In this document: positions 1 to 9,025 of the stretch, one piece after another | Layout of the letters: every line of letters begins with the position of its first letter | How positions within the stretch are numbered: the first letter of the stretch is position 1 | Assembly (NCBI RefSeq): GCF_013366375.1 | Contig: NZ_JABWMJ010000005.1 | Coordinates: 186,001-250,000, forward strand | Direction of reading: 5' to 3' | Source: Rhizobacter koreensis | GTDB lineage: Bacteria; Pseudomonadota; Gammaproteobacteria; Burkholderiales; Burkholderiaceae_C | Length of the DNA stretch: 64,000 nucleotides | Program-made: the position numbers and the translations under genes | The notes under the pieces: model-generated | Told to the model about the DNA's origin: nothing | Seen by the model: only the letters and a program-made list of their open reading frames with translations | Databases searched by the model: none

Positions 1-1465
1 TTTCGAGCGCGGCACGGGCCAGCATGGCCTCCTGCATGGCGGGGTCGTAGAAGCGCAGCGTGTTGCGGCCGGCACTCTTGGCCTGGTACATCGCGAAGTC
101 GGCCCGCTTCAGCAACTCGTCGGCGGTGTCGTCCGGCGCGCCGAACAGCACGATGCCGATGCTCGGCGTGCTGCAGCAGGTGGCGCCGTCGATGTCGTAG
201 GGCATGCCGATCTCGCGCAGCACCATGGTGGCCACCGACTCGGCGTGCGTGGCGGCCTGCATCGCGTCGGCACCGAGGTTCTCGACGATCACCACGAACT
301 CGTCGCCGCCCATGCGCGCCGCGGTGTCCGCCTGGCGCAGGCAGCCGCTGAGGCGCTGACCGACCTGCTTGAGCAAGGTGTCGCCGGCCGCGTGCCCCTT
401 GGTGTCGTTGAGATCCTTGAAGTTGTCGAGGTCGATGAACAACAGCGCGCCGTAGCCCGACGTTCGCGCGCTGTTGCCGATGGCGTGCTCCAGCCGGTCG
501 AGCATCAGGCGCCGGTTCGGCAGTCCGGTGAGCGGGTCGAAAAACGCCAGCCGCTGCGTCTCGGCCTCGGCCAGCCTGCGTTCGGTGACGTCGGAGAAGC
601 TGCCGACCATGCGCAGGGGCCGGCCCTCGGCGTCCCGCTCGACCACATCGCCGCGCTCCAGAACCCAGATGACGCTGCCGTCCTTGCGCCGCATGCGGTG
701 CTCGTGGCGGTACGCGCCGTGGCCCTGCAGGCAGCGGTTGATCGCCAGCTTGACCGCGTCGCGGTCCTGGTCGAACACGCAATGGTCGAAGTCGGCGAGG
801 GTCGAGCTCAGATCGGCCTTCTCGTAGCCCAGCAGTTCGTACCAGCGCTGGTTGTGCTGCAGCCGATCGGTCGCGAGGTCCCAGTCCCAGACGCCCTCGC
901 CGGTCACGTTGAGCACGTAGCTCAGGCGGCGCTCGCTCTCCTGCACCTGCTGCTGGGCACGTGTGATGTCGGTGATGTCGTGCGCGATGACCAGGATGCG
1001 CGGCAGGCCGTCGTCGCCCATGAAGGGCTTCTTGATCGACTTGAAGTGGCGGGTCTCGCCGGTGCGGTCGTCCGTGGAGTCCTCGAACACGACCACGGTT
1101 TCGCCGCGCGCCATGATCTCGATCACGTTGCGCCGGAAGAACTCGGCCTGCTCGGGCGTGGCGCTGTAGTCGCCGTCGTGCTTGCCCACCATGTCGTCCG
1201 GCGTCGTGCCGTAGAAGTCGGCCACCGGCTTGTTGCACAGCAGGAAGTTGCCCTCGTGGTCCTTCATCACGATGAGGTCGGGGCTCTCGTCGACCACTGT
1301 GCGCAGCAAGGCCCGCTGAGCACGCAGGTCGCGCTCGACGTCGCCGCAGTGCCACGAATCGCCGCTGACGTGTTCCAGCCTCGCGCGCAGCGCGTGGATC
1401 TCGCGGCGCAGCGGCAGGCAGGCGGGTCTGTCGAAAGCGATCGTCGTTTCGACGACGTGATCCAT
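1..1465 (-). CDS. PAS-PAS-GGDEF diguanylate cyclase, C-terminus beyond window
   Basis: This reads leftward and runs off the left edge, so only the N-terminal 488 codons are present. Translation gives a short N-terminal helix region, a PAS domain at about residues 55-170, a second PAS (PAS_3-like) at about 180-300, then a GGDEF domain. The signature GGDEF lies at residues 386-390 and is preceded by an RxxD inhibitory site five residues upstream (RQAD), so it should make cyclic di-GMP and be product-inhibited. The last visible residues (GRNTLRFYDPAMQ) are typical of the linker between GGDEF and a following EAL domain, so a bifunctional GGDEF-EAL protein is likely but not visible. There is no membrane segment, so sensing is probably cytosolic. 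The start ATG is the first in frame after a G-rich untranslated stretch. Confidence 0.88.
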   Translation of the reverse strand, partial: MDHVVETTIAFDRPACLPLRREIHALRARLEHVSGDSWHCGDVERDLRAQRALLRTVVDESPDLIVMKDHEGNFLLCNKPVADFYGTTPDDMVGKHDGDYSATPEQAEFFRRNVIEIMARGETVVVFEDSTDDRTGETRHFKSIKKPFMGDDGLPRILVIAHDITDITRAQQQVQESERRLSYVLNVTGEGVWDWDLATDRLQHNQRWYELLGYEKADLSSTLADFDHCVFDQDRDAVKLAINRCLQGHGAYRHEHRMRRKDGSVIWVLERGDVVERDAEGRPLRMVGSFSDVTERRLAEAETQRLAFFDPLTGLPNRRLMLDRLEHAIGNSARTSGYGALLFIDLDNFKDLNDTKGHAAGDTLLKQVGQRLSGCLRQADTAARMGGDEFVVIVENLGADAMQAATHAESVATMVLREIGMPYDIDGATCCSTPSIGIVLFGAPDDTADELLKRADFAMYQAKSAGRNTLRFYDPAMQEAMLARAALE

Positions 1466-1687
1466 GGATGTCTCGGGGGGGTGTCGGGGCTAGGGGCAGC
1501 GATCTGGAAGGCCGCTCATCTCCCTCATCGGCCCCGGCGGTGCGGACTTGAGCGCTCGAGCTGGGAGACACGCGCACCCTGCAACGATCGATGCGCCGGC
1601 AGCCTGCGCGAGCTGCGCGCGGCGCTCACGATCGCCGACGCCGCTCTAAGATGGCGGCCCGCCCTGCGCCGCGCCGCACCCACGACG

Positions 1688-2275
1688 ATGGACGACGACC
1701 CGACCGTGCTCCCCGCCGACGCGCCGGCCGCCTATGGCGTCGTCGCGATCGTGCTGCACTGGGCGATCGCGGCGCTCATCGTCGGCGCGTTCTTCATCGG
1801 GCTGTCGATGGTCGACCTGCCGTTCTCGCCCCAGCGCTTCAAGCTTTACAACTGGCACAAGTGGATCGGCGTTGCCGTGCTCGCCTTGTCGGCGCTGCGT
1901 CTGCTCTGGCGCGCCGCGGGGCATGCGCCGCCGCCGCTGCCGGCGCACACGCCGGCGTGGCAGCGGCAGGCCTATCGCGGCACGCATCTCGTGTTCTACG
2001 CGCTGTTCTTCGTGGTGCCGCTGCTCGGCTGGGCGTACACGTCGGCGGTTGGCGTGCCGGTGGTCTGGCTCGGCCTGGTGCCGCTGCCGGATTTCGTGCC
2101 GCGCGACAAGGCACTCGGCGATGCCGTCTTCAAGCCGCTGCACGAAGTGTCGGCATACTTGCTCGCCGCCATCGTCGTCCTTCACGTCGCTGCCGCGTTG
2201 AAGCATCAGTTCATCGACCGCGACCGCCTGCTCGCACGCATGTGGCCGTGGTTCCCCACCCGGAGCCGGCCATGA
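1688..2275 (+). CDS. cytochrome b561 family protein
   Basis: A 195-residue membrane protein with four hydrophobic segments. It has the spaced histidines expected of di-heme cytochrome b561 (HW in the first helix, NWHKW, YRGTHL and the LHE/LHVAAALKH pair in the last helix). The family transfers electrons across the inner membrane, usually to or from quinone. The ATG was chosen because it begins the recognisable N-terminus; the much longer upstream reading frame is antisense to the GGDEF gene. Its stop overlaps the start of the next YceI gene (ATGA), so the two are translationally coupled. The b561/YceI pairing is common in proteobacteria and suggests a shared role with a periplasmic isoprenoid-binding protein. 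Confidence 0.9.
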   Translation: MDDDPTVLPADAPAAYGVVAIVLHWAIAALIVGAFFIGLSMVDLPFSPQRFKLYNWHKWIGVAVLALSALRLLWRAAGHAPPPLPAHTPAWQRQAYRGTHLVFYALFFVVPLLGWAYTSAVGVPVVWLGLVPLPDFVPRDKALGDAVFKPLHEVSAYLLAAIVVLHVAAALKHQFIDRDRLLARMWPWFPTRSRP

Positions 2276-2868
2276 CGTTTCGAACGCTCGCCCGTGCCGT
2301 GGCGTGCCGCGCGCTGCTCGCCGCGGCGTGGCTGCCGCTCGCCGGCGGCGCGCTTGCGCAGGCGCCTGCCGCCACGCTCGTTCCCGCGCAGAGCGAAGTC
2401 ACGTTCCAGCTCAAGCAGAGCGGCGTGCCTGTCGACGGCAAGTTCCGCCGGTTCGACGCGCAACTCGCGCTCGACCCCAAGGCGCCGCAGGGCGGGTCGG
2501 TCACGGTGTCGATCGACACCGCGAGCGCCAGCGTGGGCTTTGCCGACACCGACGCCGAGCTGCCACGCGCCCCCTGGTTCGACAGCGCCAAGTTTCCGCG
2601 CGCGGTGTTCCGCTCGACGGCGATCACCGCGCTCGGCGGCGGGCGTTTCGAGGCGAAGGGCAAGCTCGAGCTGAAGGGCACGGTGCGCGACCTGGTCGTG
2701 CCGGTCGCCATTGCGCAGAACGGAGCGCAGTCGACCGCGACCGGCGAGTTCGTCGTCAGGCGGCTCGATTTCAAGATCGGCGAGAACGAATGGACCGACG
2801 TCTCGCTGGTGGCCAACGATGTTCGCGTCCGCTTCAAGCTGGTGTTCACGGGCCTTCGCCCGTTGTAG
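2272..2868 (+). CDS. YceI family periplasmic protein
   Basis: A 198-residue protein with a cleavable signal peptide (hydrophobic segment ending near GGALAQA) followed by a YceI-type lipocalin-like beta-barrel. Visible family features are the opening SEVTFQLKQSGVPVDGKF, the FADTDAELPRAPWFDSAKFP segment and the WTDVSLVANDVRVRFKL end. YceI proteins bind polyisoprenoid or quinone-like ligands in the periplasm. The gene starts inside the stop codon of cytochrome b561 and is followed after 30 bases by a second YceI gene, forming a three-gene unit. Binding of a quinone that the b561 protein then uses is inference from the neighbourhood. Confidence 0.88.
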   Translation: MTFRTLARAVACRALLAAAWLPLAGGALAQAPAATLVPAQSEVTFQLKQSGVPVDGKFRRFDAQLALDPKAPQGGSVTVSIDTASASVGFADTDAELPRAPWFDSAKFPRAVFRSTAITALGGGRFEAKGKLELKGTVRDLVVPVAIAQNGAQSTATGEFVVRRLDFKIGENEWTDVSLVANDVRVRFKLVFTGLRPL

Positions 2869-2898
2869 CCGGTTCACACACTCCAGGAGACTCGTTCG

Positions 2899-3468
2899 AT
2901 GTTGAAAGCCTTGTATGTGTCCGCGTTGTGCGTCGCGGCGTGCGCCGTGTCGGCCGAGCCGGTCACTTTCGCGATCGATCCCGGCCACACCGTCGTGACG
3001 TTCGAGGCGCTGCATCTCGGCACGTCGACGCAGCGCGGCCGGCTCGTCGCGAAGGAAGGCAGCGTGGTCCTCGATCGCGCCGCGAAGACCGGCAAGGCCG
3101 ACATCACGCTCGACATGAACTCGATCAGCACGGCATCGACGGGCCTCACGGGGTTCCTGCGCGGCGAACGCGCGTTCAACGTCGCGGCCAACCCGACGGC
3201 GCGCCTCGTCGTCGACAGCATGACGTTCGACGGCGACAAGGTCGCGTCGATCGCCGGCACGCTGACGCTCAACGGCAAGTCGCAGCCGATGACGCTCAGG
3301 GCGAAGCGCTTCAACTGCTACGAGAACGCGCAGCTCAAGCGCGAGGTCTGCGGCGGCGACTTCGAAGGCACGCTGCTGCGCAGCCAGTACGGGCTCGGCT
3401 TCCTGGCGCAGGTCACGCCGGACGAGATCCCGCTGCTCGTGCAGGTCGAGGGCGTGCGGCAGCAGTAA
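2899..3468 (+). CDS. second YceI family periplasmic protein
   Basis: A 189-residue protein with a signal peptide (first 19 residues, ending CAVSA) and a complete YceI barrel beginning with the classical FAIDPGHTVVTFEALHLG segment. It is a distant paralogue of the preceding gene rather than a recent copy. It contains two cysteines in the FNCYENAQLKREVCGG stretch that could form a periplasmic disulfide. A purine-rich AGGAGA lies a suitable distance before the ATG. It closes the b561/YceI operon. Ligand and physiological role are not evident from sequence. Confidence 0.88.
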   Translation: MLKALYVSALCVAACAVSAEPVTFAIDPGHTVVTFEALHLGTSTQRGRLVAKEGSVVLDRAAKTGKADITLDMNSISTASTGLTGFLRGERAFNVAANPTARLVVDSMTFDGDKVASIAGTLTLNGKSQPMTLRAKRFNCYENAQLKREVCGGDFEGTLLRSQYGLGFLAQVTPDEIPLLVQVEGVRQQ

Positions 3469-3785
3469 GCGCAAAACGCGGCGGTCGAGCACGCTTTCCC
3501 GGCATCCGATGCCGCGGCGGGCACGCAGACTGCAGCGCTGTCGGGCATGAGCGGAGGCTGGCGCGCAAGAGGCCTGGCGCGCGATCGCGAGCCGAGGTCG
3601 CTGCTCGGCGCGGTCTGCAAGGTCTCAGAGCCGCTGCATACGAGCCGCAGCGACGAGATCGCCACTGACGCGCCGGGCAGCGGTCGCACGAGGCCCGGTG
3701 ACGCACCGTCGTCGGTGGCGCGGTGACGGGCGTCGGCAGGCGATCCGCCATCCGCCTATCCTCGCGCCTTGCCTGGAGAACCCCC
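3469..3785. other. intergenic stretch with no supported gene
   Basis: About 317 bases separate the YceI operon from the aldo/keto reductase gene. Reading frames crossing it have no recognisable family features and are shadows of neighbouring genes. A promoter for the reductase presumably lies here but no convincing -35/-10 pair stands out. Confidence 0.5.
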
Positions 3786-4829
3786 ATGAGACTCAAACCC
3801 CTCGGCCGCACCGGCCTCTTCGTCTCCGAGCTCTGCCTCGGCACCATGACCTTCGGCGGCGGCGACGAGGGCATCTGGGGAAGGATCGGCCAGCTGCAGC
3901 AGGCCGAGGCCGACGCGCTGGTGGGCGCGGCCATCGACGCCGGCATCAACTTCATCGACACGGCCGACGTCTATGCGGCCGGCCGGTCGGAGCAGATCAC
4001 CGGGCAGGCGCTGCGCAACCTCAAGATCGCGCGCGACGACGTGGTGATCGCGACCAAGGTGTTCGGCGAGACTGGCCCGGGCCCGAACGCGCGCGGCAAC
4101 AGCCGCAGCCACATCGTCGCGGGCCTGAAGGCGAGCCTGCAGCGCCTGCAGCTCGACCACGTCGACCTGTACCAGATCCACGGGTTCGACCCCGCCACGC
4201 CGATCGAGGAGACGGTGCGCGCGCTTGACACCATGGTGCAGCACGGCCATGCGCGCTACGTGGGCGTGTCCAATTGGGCGGCGTGGCAGATCATGAAGGC
4301 GCTCGGCATCGCCGAGCGGCTGGGCCTGGCGCGCTTCGAGAGCCTGCAGGCCTACTACACGGTGGCCGGCCGCGACCTCGAACGCGAGATCGTGCCGATG
4401 CTCCAGAGCGAGGGCCTCGGCCTCATGGTGTGGAGCCCGCTCGCCGGCGGGCTGCTGAGCGGCAAGATCAGTCGCGACACGCAGGCCGCCGCCGGCGACC
4501 GCCGCGCGAGCTTCGACTTCCCGCCGGTCGACAAGGAGCGCGCCTACGACTGCATCGACGCCATGCGCGCCATCGCCGACACGCGCGGCGTCTCGGTCGC
4601 GCAGATTGCCCTGGCCTGGCTGCTGCACCAGCCCCAGGTCACCAGCGTGATCGTTGGCGCCAAGCGCCCCGAGCAACTGGCCGACAACGTGGCGTCGGTG
4701 CAGGTGCGCCTCACGCGGGACGAGCTGGCGGCGCTCGATGCGGTGAGCAAGCTGCCGGCGGAGTATCCGGGGTGGATGTTCGAGCGGCAGGGGGAGGGGC
4801 GGCGGAAGCAGCTTGTAGAGGGGAGCTGA
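3786..4829 (+). CDS. aldo/keto reductase
   Basis: A 347-residue NADPH-dependent oxidoreductase of the aldo/keto reductase superfamily (YajO/Tas-like group). It has the N-terminal RLKPLGRTGLFVSELCLGTM strand, the catalytic-Asp region NFIDTADVYAAGRSE with the tetrad tyrosine, the lysine segment VVIATKVFG, the QIHGFD strand with the catalytic histidine, and the C-terminal nucleotide-binding segment SVIVGAKRPEQL. Length is normal for the family. It stands alone in orientation. Its last 492 bases are repeated, slightly diverged, at 6600-7090, and its last ~77 bases again at 9026-9103. Physiological substrate is unknown. Confidence 0.9.
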   Translation: MRLKPLGRTGLFVSELCLGTMTFGGGDEGIWGRIGQLQQAEADALVGAAIDAGINFIDTADVYAAGRSEQITGQALRNLKIARDDVVIATKVFGETGPGPNARGNSRSHIVAGLKASLQRLQLDHVDLYQIHGFDPATPIEETVRALDTMVQHGHARYVGVSNWAAWQIMKALGIAERLGLARFESLQAYYTVAGRDLEREIVPMLQSEGLGLMVWSPLAGGLLSGKISRDTQAAAGDRRASFDFPPVDKERAYDCIDAMRAIADTRGVSVAQIALAWLLHQPQVTSVIVGAKRPEQLADNVASVQVRLTRDELAALDAVSKLPAEYPGWMFERQGEGRRKQLVEGS

Positions 4830-4976
4830 GGCGCCGTCAGACAGCTACCGGGTTCGGCCCGCGCACTACATTCGGCTGTCTAATTACTTAGCGATTCCTG
4901 GACGATAGCCGGCCTCCCGCTATCGGCGTCGTCGAGCACGCGTTGCTGGTGCGCGTTGAGTATCGGCACGCTGGTG

Positions 4977-6524
4977 TCAAGGCAGCTTCTTGAACGAATT
5001 GGCAACTACAAAGCTTCCGACTCTGTTGCCCTGCGCGATGCCGGCATCCGCGTCAAATTGCCAATGAATGCCCAGCCAGATGCGACTTCGGCCGTTCGCG
5101 TACTCCGCGTGGGAGAAAGACACGAAAGATTGCGGCAGGCTAGGCCGCGGCTGAGCGTCGCCAACGCCATAGTTCTGTCCGTTGTACTCGTCAGAAATGA
5201 GCGTGAATGGGAAGTCGCCCTTGAACTCTTCGCGCATCACCTGCAGCACCGCGCCGCCGAAGACTGCGTGACCCGACGGGTACGATGGGAATGGCGGAGT
5301 AAAGTTGGGCCCGCGGCCGTTAGTCGCCGGCGCGCCTAGAGGCGTCCAGGACGGGTCAGCTGTCGTGCCGCCCTGTGCATTTCGTATGCCAGTTACGGGT
5401 CGCCAAAGTTGATAAAAGTATTTCGCTTCCCAAGCCGAAATGCCGGCATCGGCCATCGCGACATTGATGCGGGCCATGTAGGCAGCGTAGTCAGAGATCG
5501 TCATAAACGATTTCCGGCTAAGGGCGAAGTCCAGCGCCATCTTGTTGTATAGCCGCGGCGGTGCGCAGAGCGCCGGCGTTCCGTCGTAGGCCCAGAACAG
5601 CCCCTCGAAAGTCTGAAAGTCGCGTCGATCGGTGGCCGACGTCGTTCCGTCCGCGCCATACTGCTTGACCTCGTTGAAGGCAGCAAGATAGTGCGGCGAG
5701 TCAAGCTTCGGGTACTGTGCCGGGCGGAACTGCTCAGCGGACGTCATCACGAAGGGGCGAACGGTGGCCCATTTAGCCCCCAGAGCGACGGTCAAGTTTG
5801 AGATCGGATCGGGCGACCAAGCCTCCGGACAGGGGGCGCCGCCGCAGGGCTTGGGTGTGTAGTCAACGCCGTAGATTGGCTCCATATGGTCTGCCCCATC
5901 GCCCGCGCGCTTAACTAAGATGGCTTTGGCAGCATCGGAACCGACCTTGGCTCCCGCGTCGAGTTCGGCCTGCGGCACGGCTGGCGGCTTTGGCATGCGT
6001 GCGACGTCTTGGGTGAATAACGCGTTAATCCGCGGTTCCTGGTATCGATAAAGCGAGATCAGCGTGTCCCGGGTAGCCTGTGCGATAGCCCGATCGGTCG
6101 CGACGACGGAGTTGTTGAGGCCGTTGACAGGGGGCAATCCGACATAGCTCTGATGGGTCTGATGGATTGCGTTAACTGCTTCGAACATGGCGACGTGAAC
6201 GATCGCCATGGCGTAGCTGGCGCGATGTGGGCCCAGTTGCTGTGCGAAGCGGCGCGGGTCGTCCCCTGATCCCGCCTCCACAGGTGTGTGGTCCAGCGCT
6301 GTGGTTTCCATGGCGATGTTGTGCCAGTTGATGTACCGCTCGAGCGTGGTTTCGGGAATCCTCCCGGAAAGAATGGACAGCGTCCTGCTTGACAGCGATT
6401 TCTGCGAGTCCTGCACGCTTAGGAGCTTGGCGAACTCCTCGTAGTTCTTCGGTTGCAGGTGTGGCTGGCCGATTGCCGCCATTGAAGTAAAGGCGATTAC
6501 GCACCACAGTATTAAGCGCTTCAT
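4977..6524 (-). CDS. vanadium-dependent haloperoxidase family protein
   Basis: A 515-residue protein with an N-terminal signal peptide (hydrophobic segment ending at AAIGQ), so probably periplasmic. The C-terminal half carries the vanadate/PAP2-type site in order: KYFYQLWRP (Lys and Arg ligands), PSYPSGHAVFGG (Ser-Gly-His with the acid-base His), and SRIWLGIHWQFD (Arg and the vanadium-coordinating His). Such enzymes oxidise halides with hydrogen peroxide, or act as acid phosphatases when metal-free. A CAAGGAG ribosome site precedes the ATG. GC content on sampled lines is about 55%, well below the flanking ~70%, and the gene sits between two copies of an aldo/keto reductase 3' end. Both facts point to acquisition by transfer. 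Confidence 0.85.
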   Translation of the reverse strand: MKRLILWCVIAFTSMAAIGQPHLQPKNYEEFAKLLSVQDSQKSLSSRTLSILSGRIPETTLERYINWHNIAMETTALDHTPVEAGSGDDPRRFAQQLGPHRASYAMAIVHVAMFEAVNAIHQTHQSYVGLPPVNGLNNSVVATDRAIAQATRDTLISLYRYQEPRINALFTQDVARMPKPPAVPQAELDAGAKVGSDAAKAILVKRAGDGADHMEPIYGVDYTPKPCGGAPCPEAWSPDPISNLTVALGAKWATVRPFVMTSAEQFRPAQYPKLDSPHYLAAFNEVKQYGADGTTSATDRRDFQTFEGLFWAYDGTPALCAPPRLYNKMALDFALSRKSFMTISDYAAYMARINVAMADAGISAWEAKYFYQLWRPVTGIRNAQGGTTADPSWTPLGAPATNGRGPNFTPPFPSYPSGHAVFGGAVLQVMREEFKGDFPFTLISDEYNGQNYGVGDAQPRPSLPQSFVSFSHAEYANGRSRIWLGIHWQFDADAGIAQGNRVGSFVVANSFKKLP

Positions 6525-6599
6525 ATAAATCTCCTTGTTAGGACTTCCAGCGCAGATGGTGGGTGAGCACCAGCTGCCTGCAACCATCAAGAAGGATGA

Positions 6600-7090
6600 G
6601 AGAGCCCGCAGGCCTACTACATGTTGGCCGCGACCTCGAACGCGAGATCGTGCCGATGCTGCAGAGTGAGGGCCTCGGCCTCATGGTGTGGAGCCCGCTC
6701 GCCGGCGGGCTGCTCAGCGGCAAGGTCACGCGCGACACGCAGGCCGCCGCCGGCGATCGCCGCGCGAGCTTCGACTTCCCGCCGGTCGAGAAGGAGCGCG
6801 CCTACGACTGCATCGACGCCATGCGCGCCATCGCCGACACGCGCGGCGTCTCGGTCGCGCAGATCGCGCTGGCCTGGCTGCTGCACCAGCCGCAGGTCAC
6901 CAGCGTGATCGTCGGCGCCAAGCGCCACGAGCAGCTGGCCGACAACGTGGCGTCGGTGCAGGTGCGCCTCACGCCCGACGAGCTGGCGACACTCGATGCG
7001 GTGAGCAAGCTGCCCGCCGAGTATCCGGGGTGGATGTTCGAGCGGCAGGGGGAGGGGCGGAGGAAGCAGCTGGCGGACGCGGGGCGCTGA
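6600..7090 (+). pseudogene. truncated second copy of the aldo/keto reductase 3' part
   Basis: This segment is a close repeat of 4338-4829. Similarity begins abruptly at GAGAGCC(C/T)GCAGG and continues, with scattered substitutions and a three-base deletion near the start, to an in-frame stop. It encodes only the C-terminal ~160 residues of the reductase (from GRDLEREIV to the end), lacking the whole N-terminal half with the catalytic Asp, Tyr, Lys and His. It therefore cannot be a functional reductase even though its frame is open. The upstream boundary coincides with the end of the low-GC haloperoxidase region. It is interpreted as a degenerate duplicate. Confidence 0.85.
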
Positions 7091-7201
7091 GCGCGCGGGC
7101 CGGTACACGAACCCGGTCGGACTGCGACGTCGTGCACGTGCGCGACTCGCTTCTTGCGGGCCCGACCGAGTGCCGCAAGGCGCCTCACGGAGCCGTCCAG
7201 A

Positions 7202-8257
7202 TCAGCTTTCGCACGCGGCTTGCAGCCTGGAGCCCTCCACCCGGTCGTCGGCGTCGAAGTCGACATCGAACTCGGCACGTTCCGACGCGAAGTAGATCAG
7301 CTTGCGCGCGCTCGGGTCCGGGTTGCGATCGGGGCGGGGCAAGCCGAGCGACACGACAACCTGTTCGCGGGTCATGCCCTTGCGGACCTTGCCTGCCGCG
7401 ATCGCCGCCTGCACGTCGGCGGGCCATGAGGCGATCCGCGGCCGCGGATCGTCGCGTACGAAGATGCGGTCGGCGAACTGTTCGCGGGTTTGCTCCGTGC
7501 GCGAGTAGTCGACGCCGGCGCTCGTCGGTCGCCCCTCGACGTTGACGTGCACACGTTCGCGCCCCCAGCCGGTGATCTTGACCCGCGCTCCCGGCGGAAT
7601 GAACGGCAGCTCGGCGAAGTTGGCGTCACTGATCCAGCGATCGCCATAGTGCAGGTTGCAACACGTGTAGCGGTCTGCCGCTTGCAACTCGGCCGCAAGC
7701 TCGCGCGTGGGCGGCGCCACCACCTTCGTGCCGACGACTTGGCCGGTAACGGTGTCTTCGAGCCACACCTCGCGACGGAACGTGTCGAGAACGCCGGTGA
7801 CGCGATACCTTCTTCCAGCGACGAGATCGACCGCCACCTCTCCGGTCACGTGATAAAGACGCGAGCCGGCGAACATCTCCTGAATCGGCGCGCCATACAC
7901 CATGCGCCCGGTGAGCGTGAGCCGCATCGGCCCGGCCGGCAGAGGCCTCCCGGCCGAGCCGAGCTGCAAATCGAAACCCCTGTTGGAGGACGCCCGGCGC
8001 GTGGCATCGAGGTTGTTGCGGGTGTCTGCGCCGTCGATCTTCTCGACGTAGAACAGGATCCCGCTCTGGCTGTTACCGCCACCCGAAGCGGAGTCTTGAA
8101 TGTAAGCCGGTGGGCCCGATCGGTCGGCGCCGGCTGATGACGCCGACGCGGCCGCTTCGATCGCCGGCGCTGGCGCCGGCGCGGCAGCCTGGGCATGCGC
8201 CGATCCTGGAGCAAGGGCGGCCAGCCACGCCAGCAACGCCAAGGTGGCGCGCGTCAT
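7202..8257 (-). CDS. secreted protein with BamE-like C-terminal motif, paralogue of upstream gene
   Basis: A 351-residue protein with a signal peptide (cleavage near AHA-QAA), then an Ala/Pro-rich linker and a novel N-terminal region of about 140 residues. From residue 196 it is clearly related to the adjacent gene at 8254-8841: both have RYTCCNL (Cys199-Cys200 here), a GWGR/DWGRG turn, FVRDDP, and a C-terminal KGMTREQVVVSLGLPRP segment. The last resembles the GMTkeqV..lLGpP turn of BamE/SmpA/OmlA outer-membrane lipoproteins. There is no lipobox, so it is likely soluble in the periplasm. It starts inside the stop of its upstream paralogue, so the two are co-translated. Function unknown. Confidence 0.75.
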   Translation of the reverse strand: MTRATLALLAWLAALAPGSAHAQAAAPAPAPAIEAAASASSAGADRSGPPAYIQDSASGGGNSQSGILFYVEKIDGADTRNNLDATRRASSNRGFDLQLGSAGRPLPAGPMRLTLTGRMVYGAPIQEMFAGSRLYHVTGEVAVDLVAGRRYRVTGVLDTFRREVWLEDTVTGQVVGTKVVAPPTRELAAELQAADRYTCCNLHYGDRWISDANFAELPFIPPGARVKITGWGRERVHVNVEGRPTSAGVDYSRTEQTREQFADRIFVRDDPRPRIASWPADVQAAIAAGKVRKGMTREQVVVSLGLPRPDRNPDPSARKLIYFASERAEFDVDFDADDRVEGSRLQAACES

Positions 8258-8841
8258 GGTCTGTGCACCACGAGGTCGCGAACGCGGCTCGGCGCGTTGA
8301 TCGCGATCGCCGTGCCCGAATCGGAGAAGTCGATATCGAACTCGCCGTCGTCCGACGCGTAGTACACCCAGTTCGCGGCCGACTGCGGCAAGGGCGTGAT
8401 CTCGTAGCGCGGCGGTCCGAGCGACATCAGCACCTGTTCCTTCGTCATGCCGAGCACGATGCGGCCCGCGCGGATGGCAGCCTGCACCGCAGGCGCGAAG
8501 CCCGCAAGGCGGACCTTCGGATCGTCACGGACGAACAAGGTCTCAGCCAGCTGCTCGCGAGTACCTTTGAAGTGGCCGTAGTCCACCCCGGCGCGCATCT
8601 TGACGCCATCGATCAAGGCATACACGGTGCCGCGCCCCCAGTCCGTGACGACGACCTGCGCTCCGATCGGAACGAACGATCGGGTGGTCAGCGAGTGGTC
8701 GCTGATCCAATCTTTCTCGTAACGCAGGTTGCAGCAGGTGTAGCGCTGGTCGGAAGCTTGCGCGTTGGCCTGGGCTGCCGCGATGCCAGGGACGGCAGCG
8801 GTCAGCGCGGCGGCGATGGCAATCCATGTTCTTGTGATCAT
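8254..8841 (-). CDS. secreted protein with CC motif and BamE-like C-terminus
   Basis: A 195-residue protein with a signal peptide (ITRTWIAIAAALTAAVPG, cleavage near AAAQA) and a single domain shared with the C-terminal half of the downstream gene. Conserved elements are RYTCCNLRYEKDWISD, DWGRGTVYALIDG, LFVRDDPK and LGMTKEQVLMSLGPPRYE. The last is the BamE/SmpA-like turn. The ATG was preferred over an upstream in-frame TTG because it gives a clean signal peptide. The tandem arrangement with a four-base overlap shows an operon of duplicated genes, of which the second gained an N-terminal extension. The family is not one I can name. Confidence 0.75.
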   Translation of the reverse strand: MITRTWIAIAAALTAAVPGIAAAQANAQASDQRYTCCNLRYEKDWISDHSLTTRSFVPIGAQVVVTDWGRGTVYALIDGVKMRAGVDYGHFKGTREQLAETLFVRDDPKVRLAGFAPAVQAAIRAGRIVLGMTKEQVLMSLGPPRYEITPLPQSAANWVYYASDDGEFDIDFSDSGTAIAINAPSRVRDLVVHRP

Positions 8842-9025
8842 CAATCCCGATCCTCGAGCCAACCTCTCGGCGCAAGCGAGCGTCGGCTGCGGCGCGCCGG
8901 AGGTGCGAGCGACTTATACCCGGCGCCTCATGGTGAGGCGACGAAGAACTCCACGCCGGAACGCAAGGCGAGACATTTTGGGTAGCAATCGTCCTGCCGC
9001 CGCGCTCGAGCAACGCTTCGACGCG

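Noticed and set aside
245..1687. Upstream half of a 676-residue frame fused to cytochrome b561
   Set aside because: It is antisense to the GGDEF gene, and the b561 family N-terminus begins at 1688.
4830..4976. Intrinsic terminator after the aldo/keto reductase
   Set aside because: The inverted repeats (AGACAGC/GCTGTCT and CGATAG/CTATCG) have no T tract and long loops; they may be island-edge remnants, so no terminator is called.
6621..6908. Short frame starting at an ATG inside the second reductase copy
   Set aside because: It is out of phase with the reductase coding frame and encodes an Arg/Ser-rich shadow.
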